Source of the DNA: Trichodelitschia bisporula
Lineage: Eukaryota > Ascomycota > Dothideomycetes > Phaeotrichales > Phaeotrichaceae
NCBI GenBank assembly: GCA_010356995.1
Contig: ML996694.1
Coordinates: 935,530 to 999,529 of the forward strand
Reading direction: 5' to 3'
DNA length: 64,000 bases
Under the pieces are notes generated by a model, which did no database searches, was not told the origin of the DNA, and was given only the letters and a program-made list of their open reading frames with translations. Within the stretch, counting starts at the first letter, position 1. Each line of letters opens with the position of its first letter. Shown in pieces: positions 33,450 through 45,903 of the stretch. Position numbers and translations under genes: made by a program.

Positions 33450-35099
33450 ATGGAGCCGGCGGCATCAGAAACAACGCCGCTCATTCCCTCCACTTCCCAC
33501 TCCTCGTCGAAGCCGCACCGCACCGTAACCTTCAATCCCACCGTCTCGACCAGCACTCCTCCAGACACCTACAGTGATAGGCCTTCCACATCTTCAAATG
33601 TGCGAACACAGCCCTCAACATCGGGAGCGAGTACGGGTAGCGGGCCAGCCCTTTCCTCTCTCAACAGCAAGCTGCGGCGGAGAAACAGCCAGGGGGCCGT
33701 TCAGCCACCGCAGAGTCTTCCCGTGCAGAAGATTGGCCCTCAGAGAACTACAAAGACCGCACAGAAGCTCAAGATACTTCCAGACCCCGAACACGGCGAA
33801 GATGGATCTGACGAGGAGAGCGGCCGCGATGTCTATTCCCAGTTCACCCGGATCAAGGATCCGACAGCACGTCGCGACGCAGCTCGGCTTGGGAGGGAGG
33901 ATAGAGAACGGCTTCCTCGGGTCACGGCCTACTGCGCTGCTGGGTCCTATCGCTTAGAAGCGCTGATGCGGTATCTGAAGGGCAAGTCACGCATCAGAGG
34001 AGCCGCCCCCAAGCTGTTTGACGAATGCATCTATACGCCTTACCGCTTCACACATCATACAGACAGAGTATTCTGGGAATCTGGCAGCGGATCATCTACA
34101 CCACACACGCGCAGATACTCGGATTCAATGGTAGACGTGGGCAACCTCTCGGAACAGCGACACGATCGCCTGGATACCCAGGACGAGCAGAACGGGGACG
34201 CTGAGTCGCGGAACGGCGCGATAGTAGACGACAGCTCACCATCTTCAGCTTTGGAGCCTGTACGGGAATCGCTGCCGCAGAGCCCCGATTTTGATACGGA
34301 GGTGCATACTCCCGAAGTCTTCTTGTTCAGCTATGGCACGGTGGTCATATGGGGCATGTCAGTGCAAGAGGAGCTTCGATTCCTGAAAGAGATATCCAAA
34401 TTTGAGGTTGAAAAGCTTGCAAAAGGGGACGTGCAGACAGAAGATTTCAACTTCTATTATACCCGCGAATACCAGGCCCGCATCTACAACGACTTCATCA
34501 GCTTGCGGGATAAGAAGAACTACATGACCAAGCTTGCCATCAGCCATGCGTTGTCCCAAAGTGTAAAGGTACGGCCAACATCAATCTGCTGCTTGGAGAC
34601 CCAACGAGACTAATTTCACGCCAGACTTCTCTCTACGAGGCCTTGGTGGACAACACGATTGAGACCACGAAAGGCATCCCGTCACAGATCGCTCTTACTG
34701 GAAAAGTCAACCTCACTAGGCGTGAGATTAACATGCAGATTGGCGAACTGTTCATCTTGCGGATCAATATCCATCTCCAGGGATCTGTTCTCGATGCACC
34801 CGAGCTCATGTGGGCTGAACCGCAACTGGATCCAATTTACCAGGCCGTTCGCAGTTACCTCGAAATGGACCAACGCGTCAGCCTCCTAACGGAACGCTTG
34901 AACGTCATTGCCGACTTGCTTGCGGTGCTGAAGGACCAGTTGACGCATTCCCACGGGGAGTATTTGGAATGGATCGGTGCGTATGCTAGACGGATCAATG
35001 ATTGCATGCTAACAACGAGTAGTGATCGTTTTGATTGCGGCTGAGATCGTGGTGGCGGGCATCAATATCATCGTCGATCTTTACGCAGGAGTCGATTAG
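33450..35099 (+). CDS. Rmd1/Sif2-family (DUF155) membrane protein
   Basis: Exons 33450-34568, 34625-34976 and 35023-35099, 515 residues; introns 56 and 46 nt. A Ser/Thr-rich N-terminus starts MEPAASETTPLIP. The DUF155 core begins with RVTAYCAAGSYRLEALMRYL and FDECIYTPY, continues with EVFLFSYGTVVIWGM and FNFYYTREYQARIYNDFISL, and ends HSHGEYLEWIVIVLIAAEI followed by one C-terminal membrane segment (VVAGINIIVDLYAG). Yeast Rmd1/Rmd8 are cytosolic or membrane proteins needed for sporulation, and the mitochondrial relatives support translation; lacking a clear presequence, this one is nearer Rmd1/Rmd8. PIK1 follows on the same strand 680 bp later. Confidence 0.87.
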
Positions 35100-35779
35100 G
35101 CAATTTTGGGAACTGCGAAATCTGCCAGAATCAAGGAGCTGTCGTAACGCAGGAATCCTTTGTATGAAGGCGTACATACGGCTTGTTTGGGCTTCTCCAG
35201 GCTGGCGGTCGGTGTCTAGCAACTTGCAAGCGGTGAGATTTTTCTGGGGCTTTCGAGGCTTGCAGCTAGCCCCTAAGCTTTGCTCTTCGTGCCTTCGTTC
35301 GATACCCTCGCACCCACGGCCACTGGGAACTGTGGTCGCAGTTAAAATGGAAATCCATAGCATAGTCAGGCGCTGAAGTGGGGAGTGTAGTCTTAGTTAA
35401 TTCGTTAGTCTAATGCATCAGCACGGGAAAGTGTCACCGTTAGAGCATTGAGATCAACTGTTCTGGCATTTGTTTGTTTGGGATTGAAGTCAACGGGTAT
35501 TCCGACACTTTGCGTACTGACCACGTCCCAGAGCTATGGCTGGAAAACGCAATGAAGTACGGCTGCAAAGCTGCATAAAGAAACGGTGAAGACTCCGATG
35601 CTTGCAAGATCTGGCATGTTGAGCCCATTGACCCAGAGTCTTGGCAAATCTAATGCGATCCCTGAGCCGACAACCGCAACGCTCCGCTACTGGTGGCGGT
35701 GCTACTGCATTCTCCGCAACAGCACAATGCGCACACCTTTGACACCTTGCTCCCTTTTCCTCCAAATGTTGCATCCCAG
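35100..35779. other. Intergenic region, RMD1-like 3' side and PIK1 promoter
   Basis: Between two genes on the same strand. No gene or distinct motif recognised. Confidence 0.5.
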
Positions 35780-38700
35780 ATGAGTTGGAATCTCCTCGAG
35801 CGCTTTCTAGAGAGTGAGCATTTCAACAAAGACCCATCGCTTTGCATACAGTACCTCTCGTGAGCCTCAACGTTGCCCAAAGTGTGTCCTGTACCTCGCT
35901 TCATGAGCTGACGCTTCCCCTCCCCCCCCAGACGGTATGCAGATCACGTTGGCATCCACTATGTGCTCTGCTCGAAGCTGCGCCGGTTCTCCTACGAGGA
36001 GCTCGAATTCTTTCTACCCCAGCTATGTTACCTGCTTGTCTCAATCGACAACGAGTCCATGGCGCTGGAGGAGTTCATACTCGATCTGTGCGAGGAATCC
36101 GTGAATGCAGCTCTACTGGTAAATCTCCACTGTTGCGAACCGTTAGCTTGCCACAGTACTGATGGGCGGGCTACAGACGTTCTGGCTCTTCCAGACCTAC
36201 CTGCACGACCAGGCCGGAAACCCCCAGTCCATCCACTTCAAGACCACCCGGCGGATATACAACAAGGTCCAGCGCATTGTCTTTGGCGCATCCGAAGCAG
36301 TGCATCGTGAGAGGATAAAGGAGAACGCGCTGCCGGTCACGGTTCTGGCTAGTATCATCTTAGCGTCCGTTGCCGTGCCAGCATTCGCCAGACAATGTGG
36401 ACCGCTTGCCATTGCCCAGGCCCGTCGACCGCGACCTCACGATGATATCATATCTGATGTTTCGCAACCTCAACGAGTTGGGAGGAGCAATACCGTGGCA
36501 ACTTCCTCGCCTAAGCCACGCCAGCGCAAGCATGCGCAGCACGGCCGCATGGATGCAGACAGCCGAAGAGCTCTCAAGCAGCTTCCCGAACGACCCCGGA
36601 GCAACCCGCAAAAGCCGTCTCAAACAGGTTCTTCACTGTCTTCCCTTTCCGTAAGCCATCCAGTCGCAGCTACCAGCGCGCCCACCCTCAAGGTCGAACC
36701 ACCAGATGCCCGGCTTAGTTCTTCATCCCTGCCCGAGATCGGGCAGCCGCCTGAGCCACTACCCGGTCCACCACCGCCAGGCAGCGCGGGGATTATCTCC
36801 AGACCAGAACGACTGCACCGCCGTCACACGCAAGTTGCCCGCCCTTTGACGCCTTCTGTGCTATCTCAAGAGCAGAAGACTCGCCTTCTTCGCTCAAACT
36901 ACTTTCGCAGTGAATCTGCTTTCCTCACGGCGCTTCAAGATATATCAAACCGGCTGGTTATTGTACCCAAACCAGCACGCTTGAGCGCTTTGAGGGCTGA
37001 ACTGGCTTTAATAGCACAGGATCTGCCTGCAGAAGTTGATATCCCCATAATATGCCCGGCATCACTTGAGGATGGGCAGCCAAGGAGAAGCAAACATCAC
37101 CGGGTAGTGCGCATAAATCCTGCCGAGGCTACCAGTCTCAATAGCGCTGAGAGGGTGCCGTATCTGCTGTTCCTGGAAGTTCTCCGGGATGACTTTGACT
37201 TCAACCCCGATACGGAGGAGAATGTGCATCTCCTTGCTAAGTTGATGGCAGAAAAGGGTTCCTCTAGCCGGCGCCTGTTCGATATTTCTGACACCGGCCG
37301 CGAGTTCGTCAAAGAGACACCGGTGCCGCTGGGGCAGGATAGCGTGCTGGAACCTGCAAACGGAGACTTGGGAAACTCGCCAATGATCAACACATTCCCC
37401 TTTTCGTCTCAGGCAAACTTACCTTCCAGAACCAGGTCACCGGCGCCCACCGCTACCGCTGATATCGCCGCCAGATTCGCGATAGAACGCTCCTCAAGTG
37501 GCACCAATCCGAAATCGATCTTGACGGAAAACTCCACGCCTCGCTCATCGGGTGCAGGGTACAGTCGTTCGGAGAGTCCATCTCGCAGAATGACGATGCC
37601 CGGCCGTAACTCGACGCTGGAGCAAACGGATGTCTCGGCTCTCGCCACCCACATGCGCGCAGCTGCTCAGATGCTTGCACAGTTGGAGCAAAGCGGGTCG
37701 AAGCGTCCCAAGAACGAAGTCGCAGCCATCAAAGCAAAAATTATTGCGAGTATGCAGACTCTTGAGGAACAAAGCTTCTTCTTAGATGATCCCTCGATGA
37801 CTTCCACGTTTGATACCATCATGGCCAAGGATGTCGCTGGTTCGAGCGGTGACGGAGGTCAGTTTGACGGCGATTATGAGGATTCTTCGGACCGTGGCAT
37901 GAACTCGGGCGCTGGGGCGGCACGAATGGAAAATGACCAGAAGACTGGCGGAGTCCGCCGTCAAGGTGATCGAGACGATCCCAGTGCCGCAACGTTCGGC
38001 GAGGAATGGTCTGCGAAAAAGGAGCGTATCCGCCGTTCCTCGCCCTTTGGGTGGATGAAGAACTGGGATTTGGTCAGTGTCATCGTCAAGACGGGGGCCG
38101 ATCTTCGACAGGAAGCCTTTGCCTGCCAGCTCATCGGCGTGTGTGCCCGCATCTGGCAGGCGGCCGACGTTCCGGTATGGGTCAAAGAGATGCGCATCCT
38201 TGTCACAGGCGAGTCGTCCGGGCTCATCGAGACCATCACCAACGGTGTTTCGCTCCATTCCCTGAAGCGCAGCCTCACGCTCGCCAGCATTGCTAGCGGA
38301 CCCAACCAGCGGAAGCGCATTGCCACACTGCACGATCACTTCATTAAGACGTTCGGTGAACCCGACAGCGAAGGATATGCAGCCGGGCTGGCAGCCTTCC
38401 AACGCAGTCTGGCGGCATACAGCATCATCTCCTACGTGCTGCAGCTCAAGGACCGACACAACGGCAACATCCTGATCGATAACTTCGGCCATATCATCCA
38501 CATCGACTTTGGCTTCATGCTGTCCAACTCGCCGGGTAGTATGGGGTTCGAGGCGGCACCCTTCAAGCTGACACAGGAATACATCGACGTGCTGGGCGGC
38601 ATCGGCTCACCGGGCTTTGACGAGTTCAAGCGGTTATGCAAAGCGGCGTTCCAGGCGCTGCGGCGCGAGGCCGAGAAGATTGTCATGCTCGTCGATGTTA

Positions 38701-38954
38701 TGGGGAAGCAGAGCCGCATGCCTTGCTTTGCGTACGGAGTCACGCAGGCAGTTAATTCGCTTAGGTCGAGGTTCGTGTTGCATTTGTCCAGGGACGAGGC
38801 AGAGGTCTTTGTCGAGGAGTTGATTGCAAAGAGCGCTGGGAGTTATTACACGAGGCTGTAAGTCTTTGGTTGCTCCACCGTAGCTTGTCGAGAGGTTGCT
38901 GACAACGTTTGCAGATATGATACCTTCCAGTATCGCACTCAAGGGATATACTGA
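35780..38954 (+). CDS. PIK1: Phosphatidylinositol 4-kinase Pik1
   Basis: Exons 35780-35859, 35932-36118, 36177-38857 and 38915-38954, 995 residues; introns 72, 58 and 57 nt. The N-terminus MSWNLLERFLESEHFNKDP and following helices form the lipid-kinase-unique region. A disordered Ser/Pro-rich middle spans about 190-600, with the conserved LRSNYFRSESAFLTALQDIS segment inside it. The PI3/4-kinase domain near the C-terminus shows SPFGWMKNWDLVSVIVKTGADLRQE (ATP-site lysine), catalytic loop DRHNGN at 848-853 and DFG at 866-868. The last 13 residues, YDTFQYRTQGIY, come from the small fourth exon. Pik1 makes PI4P at the Golgi and in the nucleus and is essential for secretion in yeast. Confidence 0.93.
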
Positions 38955-41900
38955 GCGCGGCATTGGAATGGGGTTCCGCAGACGCTGCGTGGTTCGTTGG
39001 GCGAGCATACTGGACCGGAGCCGAAGCAGGACGATGGAGTTGGCTGATCCTTTCACCATGATAGAACTCCGCATTCAAAATAGAGATGACGGTCATGCAC
39101 GACCAAATTGCATTGCACTTCGTTGAGGCCCAAGGGCCCTCCCTCTGCATCCCTGGTATCCGGACTTGGTGATGTCCAATGGCATGATATCCGAAGATCC
39201 CAGCAGTATCAGCATTCTCAACACTTGCAGAGTTCAGTTGCATCCCTCCCCCCCTCACTCCCATCTATGACCGTTGGCCGATGCATCGTCCCTAGCACAC
39301 GAAAGCGCGCAGTACGCGAAAACGAGACGCGGTGATCCGGGTGCCCATCACCATGCATGCACGAACGCGGGGTAATGACAGCACAGCCTTACCGCCTGCG
39401 GCCCTCCACAAGCCATGCACGTAGACGAGAACGATAGGCGCTGCGGTGAGGGCAATGAAAAATTCTCAGTGGGTGAAAATCAGCGAGGTTGTGCGCTTAG
39501 CCGGCATGATGGCAATCCACAGCCCGAGGCTCGGGCCGAATGCTCCCAGTTTTTGGACAGATCGGGAGCGCGCCGCGAGCCCTTGCATGCGATTACATAC
39601 CGGGACGCGCGTGGAACATGGGTCATCCCTTCTGCAGCGCTGGGAAGGTTCCGAGAAAATTCTTTTCCCTGGCTTGATGCTGTGCGGGGGGTTATGGGCA
39701 AGGGCGAGCATTCCAGGCTTTTGATTTGCGCTGCGGCGGGAATGGAGATCCGGTCGATTATTGTTGCTCGACTTGGCGTGGAGTGGAGAGCGATGACTTG
39801 ACGTCGCACTGGAGGAACGCGGAGATAAACCACCACAACAAATCACCACGCGACGAATCATCGACGCAAAACACTTGGCCAAACATTCCAACTGGTGAGT
39901 GAATGGAGATATGGGATTGGAGCGCGGAGGCAGGCCAAGAGGCCGCATTGGCGGCCTCCTTTTCATCGCAGGGCGATGGGCGCGATGCGGGCTTGCGAAC
40001 TGCGCGATGGACAGTCGCGCGTTCTCAGCTATCATGACGCGTACCTGGATGAGCTTGGCTGCTTCGGTGCATAGGGCTTTTCTGCAACTTGCCATAAGTG
40101 TCGCGGGTCACATTGGGGGACTGCACGACAGGCGCCACTGCGAGCTCGCGCGTTTTGCCGTGGTGCAGCGGACAGTCGCGGCGCTGTATATTGTACACCG
40201 TCGCTCTTGGAGAATGGGACAAAATGATGTTGCGCAGTGTGGAGCCCACGGGGTGCAAACGGTGCGGGCTTTGGCCTGTGAGCTGCGATGAGGCGGGGAA
40301 GATGTGACACTTGCGACTCGGATGTCAAGGTTGCGGAGTCAGAAAGGAGAAGAAGGAAAGAAATGCGCCCGCTTGGTGCTCGCCGAAGTCCCGAATATCC
40401 TTGATGTTCCCTGAATGCATGAAGCGGACGCGGCCCTGATTGGCTCGCTTGGTGTCTTTCAGAGTTGCTTTGCAGTGGTACTCGGACCGTGCGGGGGGGG
40501 GAAGCTTGGGCTGATAGCCCTGGGGAAGAGATGAAACGCGACCAAGCAGCCAGCCTGATGTCTATCACGTTCCTAACCGCGCTCACGCGTGTGCTGAGAA
40601 TTCTTGAGCTGAGGGAGGGGAAACGGTTGAATGTGATTGTGATGAAGAGAAGGGCTTGTTGGTAAGATGATAACGATGATAGAGAGAAATGAAGAATTCG
40701 ATAAACTTGATGCATTCCATCCGATGACTGATGGATACATTCCATTCCAGCAGTCCCAAAAGAGCAACCAGCACAACAAAAGAAGTCCAAAAAGAAGGTG
40801 TCGCTTCCATTTCCTGGTTAGGGTGACCAGGACACGAACCAATGCCTTGGGGACGACAGGCGGTAGTCTAGACTTAAAACTGTCTAGCGGCAAAGCAAAC
40901 GGCCACCGTCTTTTCGCGCCTGGGGCTGCACTTTCCCATTCCTCGGCCCCATCTTTTCCCTCCTCCTCTCTTCCCAACCTCATCTTCGCCAGCGACAAAC
41001 GCGAGATCGCGAGTCGTATCTTGTTTCATCTTTCTCTGCTTATCTTTTCATCTCTCCTTCATCTCTACATCTTTAACTATCCCATCTTCACCCCCTTATA
41101 CTTTTCAACTGCGCTAGCTAACCCTCGCCTTCCCGTGTGGCTTGCGCGCGCATCGCATCTGCAGCTCGCGGCGTCTGTCCCTTCTCAAACCGCAGCATCC
41201 CTACAACATCCACCACACCACCTCCCCCCACACGAGCTTAAACAACCGCGTCGGCCTCTTGCACATCCCGACGCGACTCACATCTCATGGATCCCTCAAC
41301 GCCAGTCCGCCGGCCTAAAGACGACATCCTCGCCAGCGACTTTCCTCCCGTCTACCGTCGTCCAGTATCTGTCGACCGTTGAAGAAGAAAAAGGGCGAAT
41401 CCCATCTGCCTTCACTGCACAACGCATCCTATCCGAACCAGCCACGAAGGTCGCTACATCATCACCACCACACCGATAACTCTTCGCCTTGTGCAACGGG
41501 TGCCTTTTTCTTCATATCTCAACCCCGCACCCCCTCCGCCCACTCACTTTCTTATGCCGTAATCCGTCCCTCTTGTCCAACTTTTCCCCAAACCCCACCA
41601 CTATCACTGCACCGACTAGCAAGACGCCTTTGTCGTCTCGAACACTTCACAATTGTCCCTTTCGCTCTGTCAGATCTTTGTACATTAGGCTCACATCTCT
41701 ACGGCGGATTTCCGCTACCCCTCTGTATCCCCTTTGAACCCTCCAAACCGCTGTTCCCCACTTTTTGGACACGGTGAACGCTAGCACCGTCTCATACTGT
41801 CTTGGATATTGCTTTTCGCCTTTAGCACGGCAAGGCGCAGTATCCTACCCACCGTCTCACACGCCGCCGGTCTTATACCCCTCCCCCCCTTACCGCAACG
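38955..41900. other. 2.9-kb region upstream of coiled-coil gene, with pyrimidine-rich leader
   Basis: The PIK1 3' flank, then the promoter of the Cnn_1N-like gene. From about 40960 to 41900 the plus strand is strongly C/T-rich with several ATGs (for example near 41287 and 41552), which suggests a long transcribed leader with upstream open frames. No supportable protein gene. Confidence 0.5.
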
Positions 41901-43880
41901 ATGCTCAGCACCCCCAGTGCCTCCTACCGGCAGTTACCCCCCCAATCCCGCCGTCCCAGTCTTTCGCCCTCTGAGCGACCATCAACCTCTTCAGGCGAGA
42001 AGATTGAGCCCAAGTCAGACTTCCTCCGCGATGCCCTTCGCGAGAAGAAGGGTCTGCCTCCCCGAGCCCGTTCAACTACACCGCGCCGCGCTCGTATCGG
42101 CCTAAAGAGCCAGGCCTTTCACGACGACTGGATGCCTACCTCCGAAGACGAATCGAAGACCACCAGACGTCACTCCTTTCGTCCCCAACGCCCCCGCCGG
42201 GCTAGTGACATCATTGCCGGCGGGCTTCAAGCGCAGAACCGCAGTTTGGGCGCCCGTGAAGCGGACGCACGAATGGACAAGCTGGAGAAAGAGAACTGGG
42301 ACTTGAAGCATCGGATTGCCTTGCAACAGGAACGGGCCACTCAACTCAACGAACAGTTGGAGCAGGCCTTGGAACAACTTGAGAGGACTCGAACCGTGCG
42401 CGAAGAAGCGGAAAGCCTCAAGACGCGCGTCACAGCTGCCGACAAGGAGATTGAGCGTCTGAAAACCGACAATGTCGAACTGACTGAGCTGAACGATGAC
42501 CTGGTCAAGGAATTAGAAGTGCGGGATAGGGAAGTCGAAGAGCGACAATTGGCCATCGAGGAGGCTGCTGGCATCATCCAAAAAATGGAGATGAGGATCG
42601 AGTCAATGGCCAAGGCTGCAAAGTACGGCCCCGCAAACCTTCTGTCGTCACCAGATCGCCTTCCCGACTCCGATTATTTCTCTGCCGATAACGAATCCAT
42701 TGCTGCGTCGACAAGACCGCCCTCGTCTCGCCTAAACGCCCAGCATCTATCGGCTCACGACTCGGATTACTTTTCCGCCGAAAACTCTCCCCGCCCTCCC
42801 CGCACTCCGGCGCAAGTCCGTAGCTTTGCTGCAAGCGACAGCAAGCTCACCCCAGCTCAGCTCCAGCGTGCAAAAACATCTGCCGCTTCATTCAACCGCG
42901 AACTCGGCCTGCGTTCGGCAGCCTCAAAGGACTCGCTTCTTGCAGCTTTCCTTGACCAAACCCGTCCAGCTCCCATCCGCTCTCAGTCGCATGGGCATTC
43001 GAAATCGAGTAGTCAAATCTCTGCTCCTTCTAGCAGTCAGAGTAATCTTCGCACTCTGCGCCGTCGCACGCCTACTCCGGGTCCCGCCTCAGGATTGCCG
43101 CCGACCCGATCCGCCACCTCTATTCCTCCTACCACCTCTGCCTATGCGCCGCCGTCCCCAATCGTGACGCCCGCGCCACCCACGCCCCGTGCTACTACGC
43201 CCGTGTGGCCGTCTTCATCTCGCCCTCTTCGCAACCTCTTTCTCTCTGGCGAGCTGGCTCGTCCGGTGCATGGTGTGCCTGCCCAAGCCCCACCAAGCCC
43301 CAGTGTGACCTGCGCCTCCACCGTTGGTGGTCGGTCGTACGGACCTAGCCCCCGTTCCAGTAATATTTCCACGAGGAGCAGCGGCGACGATGATGCATTC
43401 AGCAGGATCGAAACGCCGTGTCCCGGTGGCGCTTCCCTTTCGAGCATTCGACAACGAAGCATGAGTCAGAGCCCAGCGACTACCGTCAGTGACCTCGTGA
43501 GCACGAGCGGCCACAGCATCAGCAAACCGCGCCCCATTCCTACGGCGCAGAGCGTCAACTACAATGCCTGGCCGCGCAAATATCCGGCTTGGCCACCCAG
43601 CGCGAGCCTCGTCAATCGAGATCTCTTGTATCACGGATCTGCCAGCGCTACTACCCTGGATGACTTGTATGGCGTGAGCCCACCGAGTGGGGATGAGGGA
43701 TTGCCTGGGGCTGGAGGAGTATCCGTGACTACGCTGGCCAGCGCCGAGTCTGGCGGTAGTGGAGGGGTCGGTATCTCATCCAGCATCGAAAAATCGGTTC
43801 CTCCTGCACCACGGAGACCGGCTCCAGGGAAACCGACGCCGGGGACCGAACGTCGGAGACGCAGCAGTTTCCTGCGTTAA
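41901..43880 (+). CDS. Cnn_1N-like coiled-coil protein (putative microtubule-organising factor)
   Basis: A single exon of 659 residues. After a basic, Ser/Pro-rich start with SDFLRDALREKKGLPPRA, residues 122-240 form a continuous coiled coil that opens ADARMDKLEKENWDLKHRI. This resembles the centrosomin N-terminal motif 1 (Cnn_1N), which in Mto1 and centrosomin binds gamma-tubulin complexes. A motif DSDYFSA(D/E)N occurs twice, near residues 255 and 284. The rest is Ser/Thr/Pro-rich and probably disordered, ending in a basic RRRRSSFLR. Likely role is in microtubule nucleation or nuclear positioning, by family inference only. Start at 41901 is the first ATG in frame and follows a long pyrimidine-rich leader. 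Confidence 0.75.
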   Translation: MLSTPSASYRQLPPQSRRPSLSPSERPSTSSGEKIEPKSDFLRDALREKKGLPPRARSTTPRRARIGLKSQAFHDDWMPTSEDESKTTRRHSFRPQRPRRASDIIAGGLQAQNRSLGAREADARMDKLEKENWDLKHRIALQQERATQLNEQLEQALEQLERTRTVREEAESLKTRVTAADKEIERLKTDNVELTELNDDLVKELEVRDREVEERQLAIEEAAGIIQKMEMRIESMAKAAKYGPANLLSSPDRLPDSDYFSADNESIAASTRPPSSRLNAQHLSAHDSDYFSAENSPRPPRTPAQVRSFAASDSKLTPAQLQRAKTSAASFNRELGLRSAASKDSLLAAFLDQTRPAPIRSQSHGHSKSSSQISAPSSSQSNLRTLRRRTPTPGPASGLPPTRSATSIPPTTSAYAPPSPIVTPAPPTPRATTPVWPSSSRPLRNLFLSGELARPVHGVPAQAPPSPSVTCASTVGGRSYGPSPRSSNISTRSSGDDDAFSRIETPCPGGASLSSIRQRSMSQSPATTVSDLVSTSGHSISKPRPIPTAQSVNYNAWPRKYPAWPPSASLVNRDLLYHGSASATTLDDLYGVSPPSGDEGLPGAGGVSVTTLASAESGGSGGVGISSSIEKSVPPAPRRPAPGKPTPGTERRRRSSFLR

Positions 43881-44389
43881 CGCGTCTTCTTTAGTTTGCT
43901 TCAAAACAGTACTAATTTCTGCTTTCGTCGCACTGATACCCAAATTTGTTCTCGTGGCTCTGGGAGGTGCGGGACGACTCTTGGGGAAATAACTCAGTGC
44001 GTATTTTGGATGTTCCAACTCCCCTCATGCTGCTCCGACTGGATCTTAAATGCCATGTCTTGTGCCCTTGTTAAGTTTTTCTCTTTGCTCATTTGCCTGG
44101 CGCATGGAAGCTGCATTTTCTTTTGGGTATGGATATTGGGGTATGGCAGGGCGGGTTGGGGTATCTGGGCCAAAAATGTCCCCGGCGTGGGTCCGCCTGC
44201 TCGCTTTGTGTCGACTGGCGTTGTTCCTCGTTTCACTTCTCCACTTCGGTGCCAAACTGTACTTATAGCAGGATCTCGGCTCGCATCACATGCTAGCAGG
44301 TGTCTGGGGAAGATTGACACCGGCTTCAATGCAGAGTTTGAAATGCCAGGAACTTCGGCTTCCATTTCGTTCCTCCTCCCTACCCACTT
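43881..44389. other. Convergent 3' intergenic region
   Basis: Between the stops of the coiled-coil gene (+) and the VOC gene (-). No gene seen. Confidence 0.5.
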
Positions 44390-44933
44390 CTATGACCCAC
44401 CTCCGGACATCAGCCGCTCAAAGCTGATGCTCAACAACTCAAGCGTATTCCCCCATGGATCCCTCAGATAGAGCGCATCGTCATCCGGCCCAACCTTGAC
44501 CGTCTTCCCCACCAACTCGCCTCCCGAAGCCACGATCCTCTCCGCCACGGCATCTGGATTCGGCACCGTGAACGCAGCATGAAAGAAGCCACCGCGCTCG
44601 AACTCAAAATCCGCCGATGGCTTCTTATACGCCGGCTCGACGAACTGGAATAATTCGACGCCGACGCCGTTCCCGGCGCTTAGGAAGGCAACGTTGACGC
44701 GCTGCAGGCGCTCGGGGTAGACGGCGAAGATGGCGGCGGACGGGTCTTTGCTCTTGTCGTAGGAGGCGTTGGGGCGCAATTTGGTGAGGCCGAGGTGGGT
44801 TGTGTACCATTCTACGCCGGCGTCAAGGTCGGGGACGGAGATGGCGACGTGGTTTACGGCGAAGGGGTGGGGGCGGGAGGTCTGCTGGTTAGCTAGGGTA
44901 GGTCGGGGCGGGTAGGGAGGAGCGTACGGCCAT
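44390..44933 (-). CDS. VOC-family (glyoxalase/dioxygenase-fold) protein
   Basis: Exons 44928-44933 and 44390-44884, 166 residues. The first exon is only ATGGCC before donor GTACGC; the 43-nt intron has a GCTAAC branch and CAG acceptor (a second CAG three bases on would remove one Gln). The protein opens with NHVAISVPDLDAGVEWYTTH, the first beta-alpha unit of the vicinal oxygen chelate fold. Probable metal ligands are His in NHVAI, Glu in GVELFQF, His in GGFFHAAF and Glu in NTLELL. Substrate cannot be predicted; relatives include lactoylglutathione lyase-like and extradiol dioxygenase-like enzymes. It is divergent from the rhamnogalacturonate lyase gene, 970 bp away. Confidence 0.8.
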
Positions 44934-45903
44934 GATGAGGGTGGTTTGCTGCGTCCTCGCGGCGATCTGAGCGGGCCAGTCCGGCGATTGGGAGTCGTTC
45001 GGCAGGGATTCCGAGTTTGGTGGGCTGGATATTTCTCCGGTCGGGGATCTGGGGTCGAGGGGGGAAGTGGGGGTTGCTGGTGGTGATCAAGGCTTCATTG
45101 CTACAGTAGTTATATAGAGCCTTGTCTGTCCCTTGCCACGGGTTGCGATTTTCGGATGTACATAGCCGGAATGCCAACATGGCCCCTCATCCTTTATGGA
45201 TGTGGACGTTCCTATGACCGCTGCGAACGTCCTATGACCGCGCCTTCGCGCCTGCTTCGCGATCTGGGACTAATCAGAATAGTTTGCGCAGTGGTTGCTG
45301 CGGGCGGGATATGCAGCCCGTCAACGGCGTAGATGTGGCTTCAGCCTTCCCGCCGACTTAAGCGAACATCATGCGTGAACTATGGCGCCATATGCAAAGC
45401 ATACCGAAGTAAGCGGGAACTAGAAACATGCAAGATATAAATGCTATAGAAAACCCTCTCGCACCCCAATTAGGCCCTTCCACAGTATACACATGGGAGT
45501 CATGAAACGACACGGTCAAGTCGCGTCAGAATGTCACATAAACCCCGCCAGGGCACCCCGGACCCCGCCAACCCCACACCACGGAAAGGCACCCGAGCTG
45601 CTTTACGCTTAACGGCTGACTTCATCTGCACAGGGCGACGTCTCTTCCGGCCACCTCTCGTCTTCCGTCCGTTGCCCTACCGCCTGTTCCTGCACGTCAG
45701 AGCGTGAATCTGCTTCTAGAAGCCCATCCCGCCGCCGTTATTGCGCCGGGATCAAGGGCAATGGATATTAATCGGGCGACGATGAGGCGGGAAGCTTCAA
45801 AAGGACGTATAGACGTAGCAGTATGCGGTGTGGTTTCCAGCTCGTTGATCCATCCATTGCGCCCTTCACTGGCTAAGAGCTGCGATTCTCCTCCCTACGA
45901 GCC
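44934..45903. other. Divergent promoter region, VOC gene/rhamnogalacturonate lyase
   Basis: Contains a near-tandem duplication at 45207-45242 (CGTTCCTATGACCGC, then CGTCCTATGACCGC). No gene seen. Confidence 0.5.
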
